A DNA stretch of 24,605 nt from Clostridiaceae bacterium (lineage in GTDB: Bacteria > Bacillota > Clostridia > Oscillospirales > Acutalibacteraceae), in NCBI GenBank assembly GCA_016303035.1, contig JAEDML010000001.1, positions 1 to 24,605 of the forward strand, given 5' to 3'. Of this stretch, positions 23,420 to 24,605 are shown piece after piece. The position numbers and the translations under genes are program-made. The notes below the pieces were generated by a model. The model made no database searches and was not told the origin of the DNA. It was given only the letters and a program-made list of their open reading frames with translations. Every line of letters starts with the position of its first letter. Position 1 is the stretch's first letter.

Positions 23420-23478
23420 ATCAAACCTTCGCCCGATACATATCATATGTATATAGAATTATTTTGCGAGGGTTTGAT
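23420..23478 (+). promoter_or_regulatory. Leader helix burying the sod ribosome binding site
   Basis: ATCAAACCTTCGC (23420-23432) can pair with GCGAGGGTTTGAT (23466-23478) over 13 consecutive positions with a single G-U wobble. The right arm contains the sod ribosome site GAGGG (23468-23472) and ends one base before the ATG at 23480. Inside the loop a second 7-bp AU-rich hairpin forms (ATACATA 23436-23442 with TATGTAT 23446-23452). No T-run follows, so this is not a terminator. The fold predicts low translation until the helix opens. The trigger (heat, a small RNA, a ligand) is unknown. Confidence 0.6.
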
Positions 23479-23479
23479 T

Positions 23480-24097
23480 ATGTACAACAATTACTATCCC
23501 TTTATAAACCTGCCGCTGAACTTTGCATATGATTCGTTGGAACCCTATATTGACGAAAAGACAATGCATCTGCATCACGACCGCCATCTTCAAACATATA
23601 TTGATAATTTAAACGATATTTTAAAGGATAATCCGCGGCTGCAAAGGCTTTCTCTTGAACAGCTTATAATATCTGCCGACAGACTGCCCTGTAAACTGAG
23701 AGATAAAGTAAAAAACAACGCCGGCGGAGTTTACAATCACCGATTTTTCTTTGACGGGCTGCGTAATCCGTCCGAAAATCAGCCGTCAGGCGCGCTTGAA
23801 GAAAAAATAAACCGACAGTTTGGAAGCTTTTCTGAATTCAAAGCAGAATTTAAAAAAGCCGCTCTGTCGGTTTTCGGTTCGGGGTACGCCTGGCTTGTCG
23901 GAAACGGCTGCGGTTTAAAAATAATTACCACGCCTAATCAAAACTGCCCGATAGCGCAGGGTTTTCGCCCGATTATTACCGTCGATGTATGGGAACACGC
24001 CTATTATCTTAAACATTATAATCTGCGCGGCGATTATATAGACGACTGGTTTAAAATTATAAATTGGGAGCAGGCAGAAAAAAACAGTATTCTTTAA
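23480..24097 (+). CDS. Superoxide dismutase (Fe/Mn family)
   Basis: It converts superoxide to oxygen and hydrogen peroxide. The 205-aa protein has all four metal ligands: H32 (in HLHHDRH), H87 (in VYNHRFF), D169 and H173 (in DVWEHAYY), and the second-shell tyrosine Y40. The Gly pair at 82-83 and a Gln in TPNQNCP (154) follow the Mn-type arrangement rather than the Fe-type, but metal choice is not certain. The usual Trp after the second His (NHxxFW) is Phe (F91). An ATG at 23447 opens the frame 11 codons earlier but lies in the leader hairpin with no ribosome site; GAGGG, 7 bases before 23480, sets the start. In an organism likely to be anaerobic it would protect against oxygen exposure. Confidence 0.93.
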   Translation: MYNNYYPFINLPLNFAYDSLEPYIDEKTMHLHHDRHLQTYIDNLNDILKDNPRLQRLSLEQLIISADRLPCKLRDKVKNNAGGVYNHRFFFDGLRNPSENQPSGALEEKINRQFGSFSEFKAEFKKAALSVFGSGYAWLVGNGCGLKIITTPNQNCPIAQGFRPIITVDVWEHAYYLKHYNLRGDYIDDWFKIINWEQAEKNSIL

Positions 24098-24111
24098 AAT
24101 CAATATAAAGC

Positions 24112-24151
24112 CAACGCCGCAAATGCAGAAGATTCTGCACTTACGGCGTTG
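24112..24151. terminator. Shared hairpin between sod and cupin genes
   Basis: CAACGCCG (24112-24119) pairs with CGGCGTTG (24144-24151), and inside it TGCAGAA (24124-24130) pairs with TTCTGCA (24133-24139), with a few mismatches between the two stems. It sits between two convergent genes. Flanks are only moderately T-rich on either strand (GAATTTT on plus), so termination strength is uncertain. Confidence 0.65.
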
Positions 24152-24172
24152 AATTTTGGTTACGGCTTATCT

Positions 24173-24605
24173 CTAATCACCACTGGCGTCGGCTATTCTT
24201 TTGGTTTTATGAACCGTTCCGTGCGGATGCTTCGGCGGCGCATAAACCGAATAAACCTTAATCGGAGAGCAACCTGTATTGATTATGTTGTGCCATGTGC
24301 CGGCAGGGACGAACACGGCGTCTCCTGCTCCGATACATTTCTCAAAATTAAGATTTTCTTTTGAACATCCCATTTTGACAATGCCGACGCCTGACTCCAA
24401 GCGGATAAACTGGTCTGTATCGGAATGCATTTCAAGACCTATTTCGCCGCCCGCCGGAATACACATAAGTGTAAGCTGAAGATGACAGCCGGTCCATAAT
24501 GCCGTTCTGAAATTATTATTGCGGCAGGTTGCCTTTTCAATATCGGTAACAAACGGTTGTGGACCGTAATCCGTTATGCGTGAATTCTCGTCTTTGCCGT
24601 TATAA
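24173..24605 (-). CDS. Cupin-domain protein (5' end beyond the window)
   Basis: The frame stays open from the TAG stop at 24173 to the right edge, so the start lies outside; at least 143 residues are present. An internal ATG at 24466 is not the start, because the upstream frame continues with in-family sequence (GCHLQLT before MCIPAGGEIG). The first cupin motif is GGEIGLEMHSD with one of the two expected histidines (the second position is Asp), and the second is GDAVFVPAGTWHNIINTG with its histidine and the P-G pair. The end, PPKHPHGTVHKTK, is typical of small cupins related to mannose-6-phosphate isomerase. A small-molecule binding or sugar-isomerising role is possible; the substrate is unknown. 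It is convergent with sod. Confidence 0.88.
   Translation of the reverse strand, partial: YNGKDENSRITDYGPQPFVTDIEKATCRNNNFRTALWTGCHLQLTLMCIPAGGEIGLEMHSDTDQFIRLESGVGIVKMGCSKENLNFEKCIGAGDAVFVPAGTWHNIINTGCSPIKVYSVYAPPKHPHGTVHKTKRIADASGD

Noticed and set aside
23420..23478. The sod leader helix as a terminator for the AraC gene
   Set aside because: No T-run follows the right arm, and the arm is directly followed by the sod start codon.
23447..23479. Upstream ATG for superoxide dismutase
   Set aside because: It sits in the leader hairpin loop, has no ribosome site and adds residues absent from the family.
1..24605. Mobile elements, CRISPR arrays, prophage or defence islands
   Set aside because: I saw no transposase, integrase, phage or Cas genes and no regular spaced repeats; most of the window is conserved housekeeping genes.

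Overview
The window reads as a chromosomal segment of a monoderm, low-to-mid GC Firmicute, most likely a Clostridia member (Ruminococcaceae/Oscillospiraceae-like). The evidence is the sepF–ylmH–divIVA division cluster, a miaB–ylbF–mutS–mutL block, a transketolase split into two subunits, and strong AGGAGG-type ribosome binding sites with sigma-70-like promoters. The genus assignment is inference. I saw no mobile elements, CRISPR arrays, tRNA or rRNA genes, and no gene-free stretch longer than about 250 bases.

Layout, left to right. (1) uvrC (minus) is divergent from a small lipoprotein with an Ada-like zinc domain (plus); their promoter candidates overlap. (2) From 2439 to 17806 there is one unbroken run of 15 minus-strand genes. 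In transcription order they are miaB, ylbF-family, mutS, mutL, miaA, an HlyD-like membrane protein, yggS, sepF, ylmH, divIVA, lspA, an RluA-family pseudouridine synthase, a HAD phosphatase, and the transketolase N- and C-terminal subunits. Most neighbours overlap or are separated by less than 25 bp; the largest gaps are 95 bp (before sepF) and 54 bp (before mutS). A good promoter lies upstream of miaB and a hairpin terminator follows the last gene. (3) serC–serA (minus) form a two-gene serine-biosynthesis operon with a perfect-consensus promoter and a terminator. (4) Divergent from serC, a DivIVA-like coiled-coil protein is translationally coupled to a class I fumarase beta subunit whose alpha partner is not here. 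(5) An accessory-looking right end holds a signal-less GH16 glycoside hydrolase, a divergent AraC-type regulator, a superoxide dismutase with a structured leader, and a cupin gene that runs off the right edge.

Functional themes: the long run combines tRNA modification (miaB and miaA act on the same adenosine-37), mismatch repair (mutS, mutL), Z-ring and pole organisation (sepF, divIVA), lipoprotein maturation (lspA) and pentose-phosphate carbon flow. SerC and SerA catalyse consecutive oxidation and transamination steps towards serine, although serA is the second gene of the operon.

The window is mostly conserved housekeeping DNA. The least explained items are the 13-bp helix that buries the superoxide dismutase ribosome binding site, the DivIVA-like/fumarase-beta pair, and the cytosolic GH16 with its AraC regulator. 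Several start codons are placed here from promoter and ribosome-binding-site positions: miaB (TTG), serC, the HAD protein, the AraC regulator and sod.
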